A stretch of DNA of 64,000 nt from Gymnopus androsaceus JB14 (GCA_009733575.1 ML769583.1:62001-126000); one strand, 5' to 3'; shown: positions 10,598 through 22,340, numbered from the stretch's first letter. The notes: a model not told the origin generated them from the sequence alone. Translations and numbers: made by a program.

Positions 10598-13500
10598 ATG
10601 CCCATGGGCTGTGACTATGCAGATTTGAGACCTTTGGCAGAAGACAATGGCAACTCAGATTGGGAGGAGGAAAATGAGATTGAGAATGAGGCTGAGATGC
10701 TTATATCACAGATGAAGAGGGTTGCTGGCCATGAAAATTGTTGCAAGGATTATTGGACGCGCAGGGACCAGACAGAGTGGCAGTGGAAGCACTGGGAGCC
10801 TCAGCAAAATGCTATGGTTGATTCGTATATGGCATGGTCATACCGGAATAACAATAGTAGCGCACCAGCTGAGGATAGGACACTGCAGGATGAGATGGGG
10901 ATTACAGTTATCAATTTATTTGGTATGAATTTTACAACAATTGTCATTTGGCCTAGCTGAGCTTTAAATATTAGGCAGTGAATATAAATGCATTCCTTGC
11001 TATGAGGGCGATGTTTGGCAGTCTCAGTCCCTTCTGCATGCCGGCCTTCTCCCCACCGCACCTCTTGCTCATACAGTGGTGCCAGAAATTAACCAAACAG
11101 CATGTATACCCATATAGCAAGCATCTAGCAGTTTCAAAAAAGTTGTAGATATATGTTTTCATGACCTGCGAGTTCATTTCTGAACTCAGTTTATTGCCAT
11201 ATTTAGTAATTTCTGAGTTATAGGCAAATTTATAACGATTTTAAAAGGGTGCTCTGCGGGAACTGATTTTCAGCAAAAATGAGTATCACCACTGAAATCT
11301 ACATGAAAGATAGCATAAGATAGCATTTTGTTTCATATAAATCTGTACATGCATTGTGGAGAAATTCCACCTGCAAGTTGGCTATTTTTTGCATTTTGAG
11401 CAAAAATAGCCCAAAATGAGACTTTTGGAAGCAACATTGAGCAGCATTACATCAATCAATTTGAATAAAACAAAATGCTATCCTAGGCTATTTTTCATGT
11501 AGATTTCAGTGGTGATACTCATTTTTGCTGAAAATCAGTTCCTGCAGAGCACCCTTTTAAAATCATTATAAATTTGCCTATAGCTCGGAAATTACTAAAT
11601 ATGGCAATAAACTGACTTCAGAAATGAACTCGCAGGTCATGAAAACATATATCTACAACTTTTTTGAAACTGTTAGATGCTTGCTATATGGGTAAACATG
11701 CTGTTCGGTCAATTTCTGGCACCACTGTATGTATGCCATCACAATCCATACCATGCAGCTCTACCATACTCTTTTCTGTCGCTGCCCTAAAATTGGAATT
11801 CAGCCATTCGCAAAAACGCTATGTGATCTTGCCAGGGAGCCCTTCAAGCCTCATATGTCCACTACTCTCTCTGCTGCTTTCGACGTCTACTGCTCCCTTA
11901 TTCAAAGTGTCTGCCAACGGGTTAATGCGGTTCTGGGTCGTGATGATAAAGACTGGCAGATGTTGAACTCTTGTCCGCCATGTCAGTACCAACTCAAACA
12001 GGACCTACCCTTGGAAGTTCGGATGATCGTGGAGATTGACAGGAAAAACTCCCTGCGTCTAGTCGAACGACGGGGAGATGCTGCGCTAGAGCCTTTAAGA
12101 GAGGGCGAGGAGGAAGGTGCCACACGACTAGGTCCACCGAAGGAGCAGAGAGATCCTTGGGTGAGCGGGGGGGACTATTTCTTGCCTCGAGAGGAAGTCA
12201 ATCTGTGGGTGAAAGAAGCTTGGCAGGATGTGCGTCCCAAGGCTGCGTCCAAGCCAAAGACCACACTGGAGTTGCTTTGGGAAGAGGGTTGTTGTGAGGA
12301 GTGATGGAACAACATGAAAGAGAAGAATACTGCTCAGTCAGCCGGAAGGTTCTACGAGTGAGGATGGTTCATCTTGCTTTGCCAGCATATGTTTCTACTT
12401 CTGGCATGTGATATGATACAAAGCGGAGAGCAGTAAGTTGTATTCTCTTTCTTTAGTTGTTTATTTCACTGACATGGTTGAACAGGAACAAATACCCTCT
12501 GGCGTGCCTTCATCAATACATGCAATACATGTCCATGGAAAAGGATCAGCAGCTTTGGAATGGGGAAGGGAAACCAACTGGGAAATTGGGATGTGCATAC
12601 GACTGTGGATGCAAGCTAGGAAAGTCAGTGAGCCGTAGTCCTCTGCAGGAGCTGGCTCTCTAGGCGAACTTATTGCCAATGGTTGGGTTGATGCATGGAT
12701 ATGCCCACGAGTGCCTTTGCCAACTCCTTTTTCTCATGCTCTATATTGCTGGGATGGGCCTTGAAGATGGAGAGGGGTGCGAGCACTATTTCAGCATGAT
12801 GAATGCACTGGCAGGTATCACTCAACATATGTCCGTTTTTCATTGCCACCAGGCCATTGCGGAAGTTGCTTATGCCCATGATCATTTGGAGATGTATGCC
12901 AATGTCAGCCGTTTCATATACAACAACTACTGTCAGGCACTGGAGATCATGGGCACCCGAAATGCTCTGTCTCAAAGTATGATCCAGGCTGGCATACAGG
13001 TGGAGAACTTCTTCGAGTGGCTTGAAGAAGAGGGAAACTACCTACAAAGCTTGACAAGAACTGCTCCCTCGGAAATGCTGGAGATGGAATATTTTCTCAA
13101 GCTAGAGTCACTGACTGCTTGCCAGGGTTGCCTCCAAAACATTCAGGATTTCTGGAAGGCTTACAAGGTTTCTGGAAACAACGCGGTCACTACACGTAAT
13201 ACGGAAACCAAGCATCGCAATGAGCAGGAAAATGAGTGTAAGCTCATTGCCAATGTTCAAGCACTAGAAGGCAGACTAGGTGTGACCTCACGCTGGAAAG
13301 AAGGTTCGGAGGAATGGGTGGCTGCAAAGATGCTTGTGAAGGAATGCGAATATAGGAAAGTGTTGGATAAGCTAGAGGGATTGCTGGTAGCACGCATCTT
13401 TGAGATGACTCGGCTTAAAGTTGCAGGAACTGGTGAGTGGCGTATGGCACCTTAGACAGGAGGTTGAGCTAACCCCTTAACATTCTCTTCAGGTTATAAA

Positions 13501-14166
13501 ATGCGTAAACACCTGGCGAATGCTCTCAAGTCTCAATTGAAGTCCATTCAGGCTGCCATTGAGGCTTGCAACTCCACTGCACACGCTCTCTCACCTCCTT
13601 GTGAAGAGCTTTCTTAGGACGAAATACTGGAGTTCTCGTTTCTTTCCGAGTTTGATATCCTGTGGGATGCACGCACTGATGTACGAGAGAAGAGATGGGC
13701 AATGCAGAAGAATTGTTTGCTGATGCAGCAATTCTTCAAGTTGCTCTCAGCAGAGAGTGAGTTGACCAGGCTTCATACGGAGATTTGGAAGATGGTCACT
13801 TATATGGAAGACAAGGAAGATACAATTCGCTTGGCTGCGGAGAGGGTAGGCAGCTCGGACCCAGCCTTGGCTCTGCAAATCCAGCTGCAAGGGAATATGC
13901 ATTCATGGTTCAACTGTATTCATTGGCAGAGATTCTGGGCCATCACCAAATTGAAGGGGTTCCGAAGGGAGAACATGGTACATTTTTGTCATGGGACATT
14001 GGTCATGGTGCAAGACTGGGTGGAAATGGACACCACGGAGGACGTAGATATGGGTAGCATTGGGGAGCATGATGGGAAGATTGAGCCAGATTTACTTCAT
14101 GCGGTAGATGAGAGGAGCATCACGCAGGAAGTTGAACGTGTCATGTATGCAGTAGAAGATGATTAA
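10598..14166 (+). pseudogene. KDZ transposase of the 11.8-kb element, inactivated
   Basis: Exons 10598-10922, 10975-11073 plus 11730-12432 (interrupted by a MITE), 12486-13432 and 13493-14166 read as one KDZ transposase; introns are about 50-60 nt. The N-terminal exon may extend upstream. Landmarks in order: KHWEPQQNAMVDSY, then GLLPTAP shortly before the MITE, RVNAVLGRDDKDWQMLNSCPPC, WNNMKEKNTAQSAGRFYE, GCAYDCGC (usually DIGC), MHGYAHECLCQL, and GLEDGEGCEHYFS, which holds acidic residues typical of the RNase H-like core. Inactivation is clear: TGA at 12302 and 12359, TAG at 12661 and 13615, all with family-like sequence continuing after them, plus the MITE. The gene runs toward the right inverted repeat. 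Confidence 0.9.
11074..11727. mobile_element. Foldback MITE, Tc1/mariner-like, TA duplication
   Basis: Two arms of about 310 bp are near-perfect inverted copies of each other. Ends are CAGTGGTGCCAGAAATT and its complement, flanked by TA on both sides (11072-11073 and 11728-11729). CAGTG ends with a TA duplication are usual for Tc1/mariner-derived MITEs. It encodes no protein. It sits inside an exon of the KDZ transposase: removing it with one TA gives LLPTAPLAHMYAITIH in one open frame. Confidence 0.88.
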
Positions 14167-14225
14167 TTATGTATATTGCTACTCAATACACTGGGTATTT
14201 TGTTGGGATGGTCTGTCCGAGGAAC

Positions 14226-14419
14226 GCCCAGAGGGCTGAGCGCCAAGGCTTATGGGTGGTAAGCACTGGGGAGCACCATTGGAGTGTTTAATAGCTAATA
14301 TATTATATTCTGGCTAATACCTAGCCATTAGTTGAGAGAAACCCTTAAACCCTCTTATTAGAGGGAAATAAAAACAATCCAAGCCTCTAACAGGAGGCAT
14401 TAGGGGGGACTAGCAGGTG
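14226..14419. repeat. Right terminal inverted repeat of the KDZ transposon
   Basis: The inverted partner of 2617-2810. It begins about 60 bp downstream of the transposase stop codon and ends with CTAGCAGGTG at 14419. Confidence 0.9.
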
Positions 14420-14427
14420 TCAAATGC
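14420..14427. repeat. Target site duplication, right copy (TCAAATGC)
   Basis: Exact direct repeat of 2609-2616, immediately outside the KDZ right end. Confidence 0.9.
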
Positions 14428-15060
14428 CCACAAGAGTTAAGATCAATAGTAAACTAAAGTGATGGGGAAGAATAAAGGCAAGTTGAACTTCAACAAGTCT
14501 TTGCATTGATTCTTATAGTGCTGGAAGGAGAGATCCAAGAGAATGACAGCTGTCAAATGGCTGACAGCTGGCACAAATGCTCGGCAATCCCATAGCAGGC
14601 CATTATCCAGGTTTTGCTGATGTATTCTACACATTGTGTCTTTTGAGAAACTGACCCTTTGCAATAGAAATGGAACAGAAATTTTTTGAGCATTGCTCTC
14701 TGCAGGAGCTTCGCTATGCATATGACTTGGGCATCCCAAACAGTACCTCCTGCACTTATCCTGAGCCCAGCTCAGACAATTCTACCATCACTTATGTTGA
14801 CAAACTGCACCATGTCAAGGTCAGCTTCTGTGACTGTCCTTTCAACATGGGCAAGGCTTGCTGTGAGCAAATCATGTTAAATAAGTGGCCACCAGCAATG
14901 ACAGAGAGACCAAAGACTGCCTGCACATTCTGTGCATTGGAACTGTTCCACATGTTATCTCATTAGGGGAAGATGACCACTTATGCACATTTGCATTCGT
15001 GGTAGGGGAGTGACAATGCGGCAGCTGAAATACACATTCACAATAAGCAGCTGTCAAAGT

Positions 15061-15392
15061 TGAGCAATATGGAGTGGAAGCTGTATGACAGGGTGTAGAT
15101 GATCATTCCAATTGGCTGAAGAGTCCTCAGTTAGAATGAAACCTAATATGGGTGGCTGTTGAGCGTACCTCTAGAATATCATTACTAACGATGCTCCTGC
15201 AGTGTGTAGTCCCATTCCAAGGAAGCATCCTGGTGAAGAGTCAAGACAGTGCAATGCCACATAAATTTAGTCTATGATTATAGTGTAGGGAAGAAATGGT
15301 GTGGCTTGAAAAGAAAGAAAGAAGTGGCTGTAGAGTGTTTAGTATAATGATTATACATAAACTCAAGCAATCTGCTTTGAAAGAATATCACA
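15061..15392. other. No gene seen between KDZ remnant and foldback element
   Basis: The trace of the older KDZ transposase fades out near 15060. The following 330 bp hold no recognisable reading frame or repeat. Confidence 0.4.
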
Positions 15393-15804
15393 CACTGGGC
15401 TGGGTCCAAATTTTGGTGGTTGCAAAATATAATGCAAAATGGCTCGTAATTGATTAGATTTGGTGCCGGATTTAGTGCATCTGATAAACTATATTTAGCT
15501 AATCCAAAACTTCATGTGAAAGACAATCTTTTGCCCCAGAAAAATACAAGGCAAGCTAATATCTTTTGCAGCTGCAAAATGGTAGGCCTAGCAACTAATA
15601 CAAATCACCATGACTACTATTTACAGCTGCGAAAGACATTAGCTTGCTTTGTATTTTTCTGGGGCAAAAGATTGTCTTTCACATGAAGTTTTGGATTAGC
15701 TAAATATAGTTTATCAAATGGACTAAATCTGGTGCCAAATCTAATCAATTACAAGCCGTTTCGCCTTATCTTTTGCAACCGCCAAAATTTGGACCCAGCC
15801 CAGT
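15393..15804. mobile_element. Foldback MITE, about 170-bp arms
   Basis: The sequence CACTGGGCTGGGTCCAAATT at the left end recurs as its complement at the right end ending at 15804. The two arms stay complementary for about 170 bp, for example AAGACAATCTTTTGCCCCAG against CTGGGGCAAAAGATTGTCTT. A short unpaired centre around 15590 separates them. No coding capacity. No clear target duplication is visible, so the superfamily is open. Confidence 0.75.
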
Positions 15805-15816
15805 GACAGAAAAGCA

Positions 15817-16044
15817 AGCATTCGAGATACAGAGCTCTTTAACGAGGAGTTCGAAAGGGATTTTAGAGAAGAATACAGTCGTTTAACCATGTTACGTGGA
15901 GGAGAGGAAGAGAGACGTCCGCATCAATTTCCAGCGCTTGAGCGGGCGTTTGTTTCCTTAGACTCAATCGTTCAAGCATCGCAAAGACCAAAGATGCGTG
16001 CACGCAGGAATAGGACGGACCTTTATCGGAGGCGGAAGGATTGA
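15817..16044 (+). pseudogene. Orphan reading frame just right of the foldback MITE
   Basis: An open frame of 75 codons runs from the MITE edge to TGA at 16042: SIRDTELFNEEFERDF...LTMLRGGEEERRPHQF...ARRNRTDLYRRRKD. Its charged, well-mixed composition looks like protein rather than chance. No start codon lies before the MITE boundary except an internal ATG 50 codons before the end. It may be the truncated end of a gene cut by the MITE, or a short upstream gene of the kinase locus. No family recognised. Confidence 0.3.
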
Positions 16045-18767
16045 TCAGTCGAGTTTCTTGAAGACTCCTTCAAGATCTACGCTCCAAGATCCATACATCG
16101 CCTCAAAGCAAAACTGGCGACGCGTTGACACCCTGCGATCTTGGTTACCACAGCTCAGCGGGTTCACACACGGTTTCATCGCGTCTATTCAGATTACAAT
16201 ACAGTGACTATCCTTTTCCTTTACCTCCATCTCGTCTTGATATGGCTGAACTTATCGGCGCTATCATACTCCCAAAAGTCCTCCCAAAAGTCCTCTGTGT
16301 GACGTGGAACACTTTGAAAAGTGCCTACGATGTCTATAGTAGCATCGAAATACGAAAGACACAAATTCGCATTCTTCTTGATCGTTGTCGTTACCTTGCT
16401 GAGAAGCTTACACAACATCTCTCTGTTGAATCAAACGAGGCTCTATCACCTGCTCTGCAGACAGGAGTTGATGACTTGGAGGAGTAAGCCGAGAGTGACT
16501 TCCATTGCTTCCACCGCTAATCATTATTGTTCAGAACCTGCCAGGCGGTCAAGGACGTGCTTGAGAAGCTCGAGAAAAAAGGTTTCTTATGGTGTATGAT
16601 GAACAAGGACAATATCGACAGTCAAATCCTTGACATTGAGAGTCAAATGACAATTACATTCGAGGTTTTCAATGTAAGCACTCGAAGTAACCTATATACT
16701 CCGGACTTATATTGGATTATACTCTAGTTCATTGCACATACCGACGCAGATAGATTTCAGCAGGATATGCGGCTCGCTCATGAACAAGATCATACCGAGC
16801 TAGTCGCCAAACTTGATCAATTGTCAGCAAGTGATCAGCGTATCTTGGATGCCTTGCAGGATCATGGAGGGCTGCAAAGGAGGATGGAGGAGCTTCTCGT
16901 AGCAGTTCACAAAGTACGTCTTTTGTACTACAATCTTCATTCTTCTAATCGTCCTTGTAAATCAATGATAGTGTGTTAGGCGTCTTGGTTCAGAGCAGTC
17001 TGCGGAAGCCAAGTTTCTTCGAAACGCAGGCACTGCTCTCCAGCGCATGTCTCAAGGCCACTCGCAAGCAATATCGGAGGATTGGATCGTCACTAGCCTT
17101 GAGGTCGACTTTGATACCGCAAATGTTATAGGTCAAGGCTCTTTTGGACGAGTCTTTAGAGGACAGTGGAACGCAGCTGTATGTGCTATCTGGTCCTTCC
17201 TCGAAGTATCAGTTAACCAACAGTGGTAAAGCTTGTCGCCATCAAACAGATGTATATTAACGACGCACGGGCGCTCACGGAGAAAGACAGACTAGTGAGT
17301 TTTGGCTTCAAATCTGAGTCGATTTTCTAATTGGTTTCAATCTTGGCAGGCGATGTACAAAGAAGTTAAAATATGGCATGTTGGATCTATCTACCATAAT
17401 GTACATACTCTTACTAACCACTGCAGGACGACTTTGCATCATCCCAATATCGTTAATCTATACGGTGCTTGCTTGGAGGCAGAAATGGTGCGAAGCCTTT
17501 TATCTGCATGATTCATTCATTGAGCTCTCACATCTCATTACTACAGCCATTCCTTGTAATGCAGCACTGTCGTTTCGGCAATCTATGTCAGTATCTACGC
17601 GCAAATCCAGACGTGAATAGAATCGATCTGGTATGTGACTAGTTTAGGCTTCTACGGAAGCATTACTGATCTCCCGCTGTCCAGGCATATGGTGTTGTCG
17701 CGGGTATGACCTATCTTCATAGTAGGGATATCGTGCACGCAGATCTCAAAGGGGTACGTGCATGCTTGGTGGCGATACTTTGCGATTAGCCTCACTCTTT
17801 ATGGCTCAGGCAAACGTTCTCGTAGATGACAACCATAACGCACTCGTGGCTGATTTTGGTCTTTCTCAAGCTATCGACGGTATGCGCAGTCGATCGGGGC
17901 ATTCTACGAAGGTTGACGGAGCACGGGGGACACTACGATGGATGGCTCCAGAATGTCTTGACGGAAATCCCGAGACCACAGCATCCGATGTATACAGTTT
18001 AGGTCTGACGATTTGGGAAGTGAGTTATTTGCTTAGCTCGATTTTCAGATTCTGCTGACAGTGATAATCAATCTACGTATCATAGATATTCAGCGACGAA
18101 GTCCCCTTCTCTAACATTTCTGACCGGATCCTCCCGCACTATGTCATAGACCGCAAGCAGCGTCCTGTACGTCCATCACGACTTGGCTTGGAGCTGCAGA
18201 GCTCAGGATGCGATTTGGAATCTGGTACAAAGTTGCTGGGCACATGAACCTGATTCCTGTCCTTCAATGAGTACGCTGCAAAGATCACTCGCGCGGTACA
18301 CTTCCAAACTTGACTCAGGGAAACAGGGTGAGTACATGAATTTGACACCTGCTTATCTTTCCCCATTTTACTACATGCTTATCTGCATGGCAAAGATGCT
18401 TCCCCTCCCACTGGCAACCGTACGCCCGACAACCTATTTGGCTCACCTGCTCCAATATCGACACCGCCTACGTTAGAGTCTCACCAGAGCAAGGTTGCTG
18501 TCAATCCCATCGATAGTACGGGTTCTACTATTGCTCATAGCTCTGAACAAGAAACACTTGTATCTTCCTTGCGACCTAATCCCAATTCCCCAAAGGACAA
18601 ACACCAACTGCTTTTAAGGCAAAAATCCCATGCATACAACTTGAAGGACAGTGATTGGAGAAAACATGAAAATGGTATGCTAACCATTTTTTGGTTTGCT
18701 TCTTCTAATGCTTATCTTCTATCCTCCACTAGAATACCTAACAGCATGGAAAAACAATGAGCATGGT

Positions 18768-18775
18768 ATGCTGTC
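18768..18775. repeat. hAT target site duplication, left copy (ATGCTGTC)
   Basis: ATGCTGTC directly before the hAT end is repeated exactly at 23427-23434. It starts 2 nt after the first base of the host intron. Confidence 0.92.
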
Positions 18776-18971
18776 TAGTGATGTGCGGGCTGGGGCTGGG
18801 CTCAGGAGCCGCAGCTGGGGCCAACAAAAATCTTGAGCCCAGCCCCATCTAAGAGCTAGGGCTGGGCCAAGGCCGGCTCAAGGCTTCAGCTGCGGCTCAG
18901 TATAGAACAATGATAAGTACATAATTAGAATGAATTATGATATTTTAAAGTATCCATTATGGGTTAATTAA

Positions 18972-21900
18972 CTACTTGCTATCCTCCCATTCATCATTTC
19001 CGTCATCCAGAGGAATCCACTCTGATTTTTCGCCCACCAGTATGGTCCTATCCTCTTCAGCCGCTAATCCTTCCTTATTGTCCTCCACTTCAAACTTGAA
19101 CTCATCCATGGTAGATATCTGCTCTCGAAATAGAAGCTCCTTACGCAACAAACACTTCAAGAACTGCAATGCTTCGACAATATCTCCCTTCAGACGATTC
19201 CGGCGCTTACTAATTGTGATACCTGCTGCCAAGAATGCACACTCACTTGAAACTGACGAGGTCATGATAGCAAGAAAGTCTCGGGCAAGAGATTCCCATA
19301 CTGGAAGACGTTGAGCATTCATCTGATACTTAAAGTTAGAATGGAAACAGAAGGTAAACACGGTATAACACTTACGCCCCACCACTCAACCACGGACATG
19401 TCATCTGGGATAGTGTCTTTTGCATCATAATACTTGGAGAATTCATCAAGCCAGGGTAAGTGATCTGATGATGTTGAAGGGCTTCCACTGTCTTCTTCAT
19501 CATCTGATAATTCCCGAAGTAATGATGACTTCTTTCCAAGAGAACGAGCATCCGATTTTGGTGCATAAGGTGGTGTTGATGTTGAGCCATACATCTCAGT
19601 ATATTGCTCTTGAAACTTACAAAAAAAATAAGTTCCATGTGAAGCTGTGAAATAAATTATACATACGACTTCCTCAGCTTGCATACGGACTTTTGCTCAG
19701 AGTTCAGCGGTCCAATGCTTCTCAAAGTGATTCGTCTTCTCCTTCGGATTAAGTACTGCAAAATAAAGGTGAATTCAAGACCACACATGCATTAAATCAC
19801 CTACTCATTGCAAGAACATAGGTGGAAGAGTCTCCTGTATGGTCATAATACTCGGCCAGCTTGTTAATGCCAGCATCCAGTGCATCTACAAACATAGCAT
19901 ACTTTTCTTTGTAAACCCGCTTTGACCATGCATTATGAAGTGCTTTGATTGCAGGAAGTCCACTATGTAATGAGGGCTCATTTTCCGATGAGAAGGCCTA
20001 TTGGGCATTGTCCGCATGCTTGCATATGAGTGAGTACCGAATTTGAGAGTATTAATAAGAGAAAACATACTGCAAGTATATCAAGCATAACATTGACCCA
20101 ATCCCATTCATGTATATCCAGATTTAGCTTATCAATACAACGGCGTTTCTCAATATTCTTCTCCATAACACCAATTTTGTATACAAAGGTCTCGAAGTAC
20201 TAAACATACTGATGTCAGCCTCAATATAAAGAAGAAAAAAATCAACATACCTGCTTGAGCTCCTCTGCTCGGTGAAGCATCACATATGTTGAAGACCATC
20301 GAACGGCCATGTCCAGCAGTAGTTGACGTGGACTGTTGGCATTATCCTGCTTCTGGATGTCTTTAAAGAGCTGTCCACATTTGGCGGAGGAACGAGACTA
20401 TAATCATATTCTACATGATACAACTTGTGTGATTTAAAAAAAAACATACCTTAACAGCAATGGCTCAAACAAGTCCAATTTCATCTCGAAATAGTGCATT
20501 TACATCTGGTTCATGGCCATCAGGATTGGTGGGATCATAATGCTTTGAATTACTATGGGCCTTCAGTACAGCTTGAGTTGCAAGGTTGATAATGTGAGCG
20601 AGGCATCTATTTAATTTATTCAGATACAGGAAAGCATTGAAAATGGTAGAGAAAGTGTTACCGTATATGGTTGTCAATGTGGGACCATTTCTTCATCCCA
20701 GCACGGGACTTGTGTGAGTTTATCAAGCGGGCAATGAACTCAAGCATTGTATTATTATTAGCAGCATTGTCGCATGTCACCCATCCAATCTAAATTGTAC
20801 TTGGTATAGAGATTTGAAATATTGACAACTTACTCAATGAACAATATTAAAATGCTGTAAAATTTTGAAGAGTGCACGACCCAACAAAGGTCCACTGTGC
20901 AAAGTATTCATTTGAGTGAAACCCAGTAGGGCACTTTGGAGCTTCCACTTTCCAGGGGAAACTTCCTCGATCCAGTGGCCAGTGACTGCAAAGTATGCAT
21001 CACCATTGGATGCCTGCCATGCATCACAGGTAACGGAGATTTTTCCAGTCACAGTATCTCTCTAAGAAGAAAGTATTCATACACATATCAATGTAAAAGA
21101 TTAAATAGTGAACACATGGCAAATTGAGTTCGTAACTCATACAGGTTTTTCTTGAAGAGCTTAATTATGGCAGCTCAAGTAGCCTTGCATCCGGGAATCT
21201 TAATGCCATTAGTTGCGCGAGCTGCAACATTGATCATGTTGCGAAACTTTGGATGCTCCAAGGCTGCAATAGGCTACAGAGAGTATCAAATGAGCACATT
21301 TCAAATAAGTAACTGAATTCAAATTACCTGGTCAGTCTCAACAAGCCACTCAATAGCAGCCTGCTGAAATAACTCGTCTGAGTATGGTATGATGCGAGGC
21401 TTAGGCTCAAGAGGTACAGCATGATCATTTATTGTGCCCTGCTCACCGATGGCAGTAGCTTCAGCATTTTTACGATCCGCTACATCTTTTGGAATCATTG
21501 ACTTGAAGTCATTGGCCTTTGCCCACTGTTGGTATGCATACTGTTGTGAGGATTAGCAAATTGATAAATACAAAAAGTTTCCGATTTACAGACCTCATGC
21601 TTCAAGCCTAAGTGTCGATGGAGAGTACTGATATCTGACACAAATGGGGGCATACTGTAGAGTGGATGAATGTATTGGACATGTTTAGTGAAGGGTGGAT
21701 ACTGAACAGTGAAATGACATACTTGCAGAATTTACACTGTCGACGTGTCTTATTTTGCCCAGCTATACGGACTGGTTCATTGAAAAAGTGATTCGCATCC
21801 GCATTCCTGGCAGTCTTGGGCTTCTCTGCGGGTTGGTCATCTTCATCGGAACTGATTGGTTCAGGATCAGACTTGACTGTAACTTTTGCGCGCTTGGCTA

Positions 21901-22165
21901 GGTTTGATAAATTTAGTTGAGAAAAGCATATCAATCAGAGGAATAACGCACATTTGACTGCTTTTTTATTCGCTTTAGGCTTTGGAGCATCTTCCGATTC
22001 ATCATTGCTGTCACTCTCAATTGTTACCAAGGGCTTGCGCTTCATTGTTGACATGGAGGTTGATGAACTCGTGCTGGGATCTATATGAATAGGTAAGGTA
22101 TTTAAAAAATCATAGAGCTGTATTGACTCACCATTGTGCTCTTGGACATCCTGTTCAGCTGACAT
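18972..22165 (-). pseudogene. hAT transposase (BED finger, hATC domain), three in-frame TGA
   Basis: Reading from 22165: an acidic/serine-rich start (MSAEQDVQEHNGES), a BED-type zinc finger split by an intron (RRQCKFC ... STLHRHLGLKHE), then PYSDELFQQAAIEWLVETDQ, CDAWQASNGDAYFAVTGHW with the first catalytic Asp region, RCLAHIINLATQAVL, and the C-terminal hATC dimerisation domain SSVSSECAFLAAGITISKRRNRL. Introns are about 50 nt. Stops in frame at 21175-21177, 20465-20467 and 19697-19699 are all TGA, at points where arginine fits the family as I know it (KAT*AAIIKLFKKN, GLV*AIAVK, AEL*AKVRM). Length and order match a complete hAT transposase of about 850 residues. The stops mean this copy makes no full protein. 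Confidence 0.85.
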
Positions 22166-22340
22166 TCCACTTTCAGTATGTAACAGCGCTTCTTTCTCTT
22201 TTTGAGCACGCGAATTTGCTTCAATGGCATGTTTCTGTGATGGAAGAAGTGTAGCTTTGTTGAATGGATCTGTAAGTTTGTTTGCAGCTGCAGCTGTAAC
22301 TTTATTGCAAAGTACATGGACAATAGTCCTGAGTTATTAA

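Larger units (their letters stand above)
2617..14419. mobile_element. KDZ (Zisupton-type) DNA transposon, 11.8 kb, with passenger ORFs
   Basis: Long imperfect inverted repeats bound the element: CACCTGCTAGTCCCC... at 2617 and its complement ending at 14419, about 190 bp on each side. A perfect 8-bp target duplication flanks it. The right half encodes a KDZ transposase on the + strand, identified by GLLPTAP, the region around NNMKEKNTAQSAGRF and the GLEDGEGCE block. The left half carries other reading frames: a minus-strand passenger gene (2980-5250), a plus-strand ORF with RNase H1 N-terminal-like motifs (7427-7855), and short ORFs of unknown role. The transposase has four in-frame stops and a MITE insertion, so this copy is no longer autonomous. 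Confidence 0.9.
2242..14622. mobile_element. Second copy of the short TIR element, carrying the 11.8-kb KDZ transposon
   Basis: The left end CATCAGCAAAACCTGGG at 2242 and right end CCAGGTTTTGCTGATG ending at 14622 match the ends of the element at 427-1116. The subterminal motifs (CATAGCACCCATAGCA on the left, GACAGCTGT...CTGACAGCT on the right) are also shared. Without the KDZ transposon inside it the element would be about 560-570 bp. It lies 6 nt downstream of the GT of an intron in the older KDZ transposase. No clear target duplication was found, so superfamily is not assigned. Confidence 0.7.
1298..14964 (+). pseudogene. KDZ transposase N-terminal remnant (copy 2), split by two insertions
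   Basis: Three pieces join into one KDZ (Kyakuja/Dileera/Zisupton) transposase N-terminus. Piece 1 (1298-1476) carries the cysteine cluster CTGCQD...CNNCSSCKMLCAACC. Piece 2 (2211-2235) continues it as ENPLHSIK. Piece 3 (14668 onward) reads FFEHCSLQELRYAYDLG... to ALELFHMLSH. The order C-x2-C...C-x2-C...C-x2-CC...H...PLHxI...W, then a region ending in ALELFH, is what I know from the CxC domain of KDZ transposases. A hAT-type MITE splits pieces 1 and 2 inside the zinc cluster; removing it with one 8-bp duplication gives an open frame. Pieces 2 and 3 are separated by an intron (GT at 2236, AG ending at 14667) that carries the 12.4-kb nested insertion and would be 51 nt without it. After ALELFHMLSH an in-frame TAG follows, then recognisable GKMTTYA, then another TAG. 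The gene is dead and its catalytic half is absent. Confidence 0.75.
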
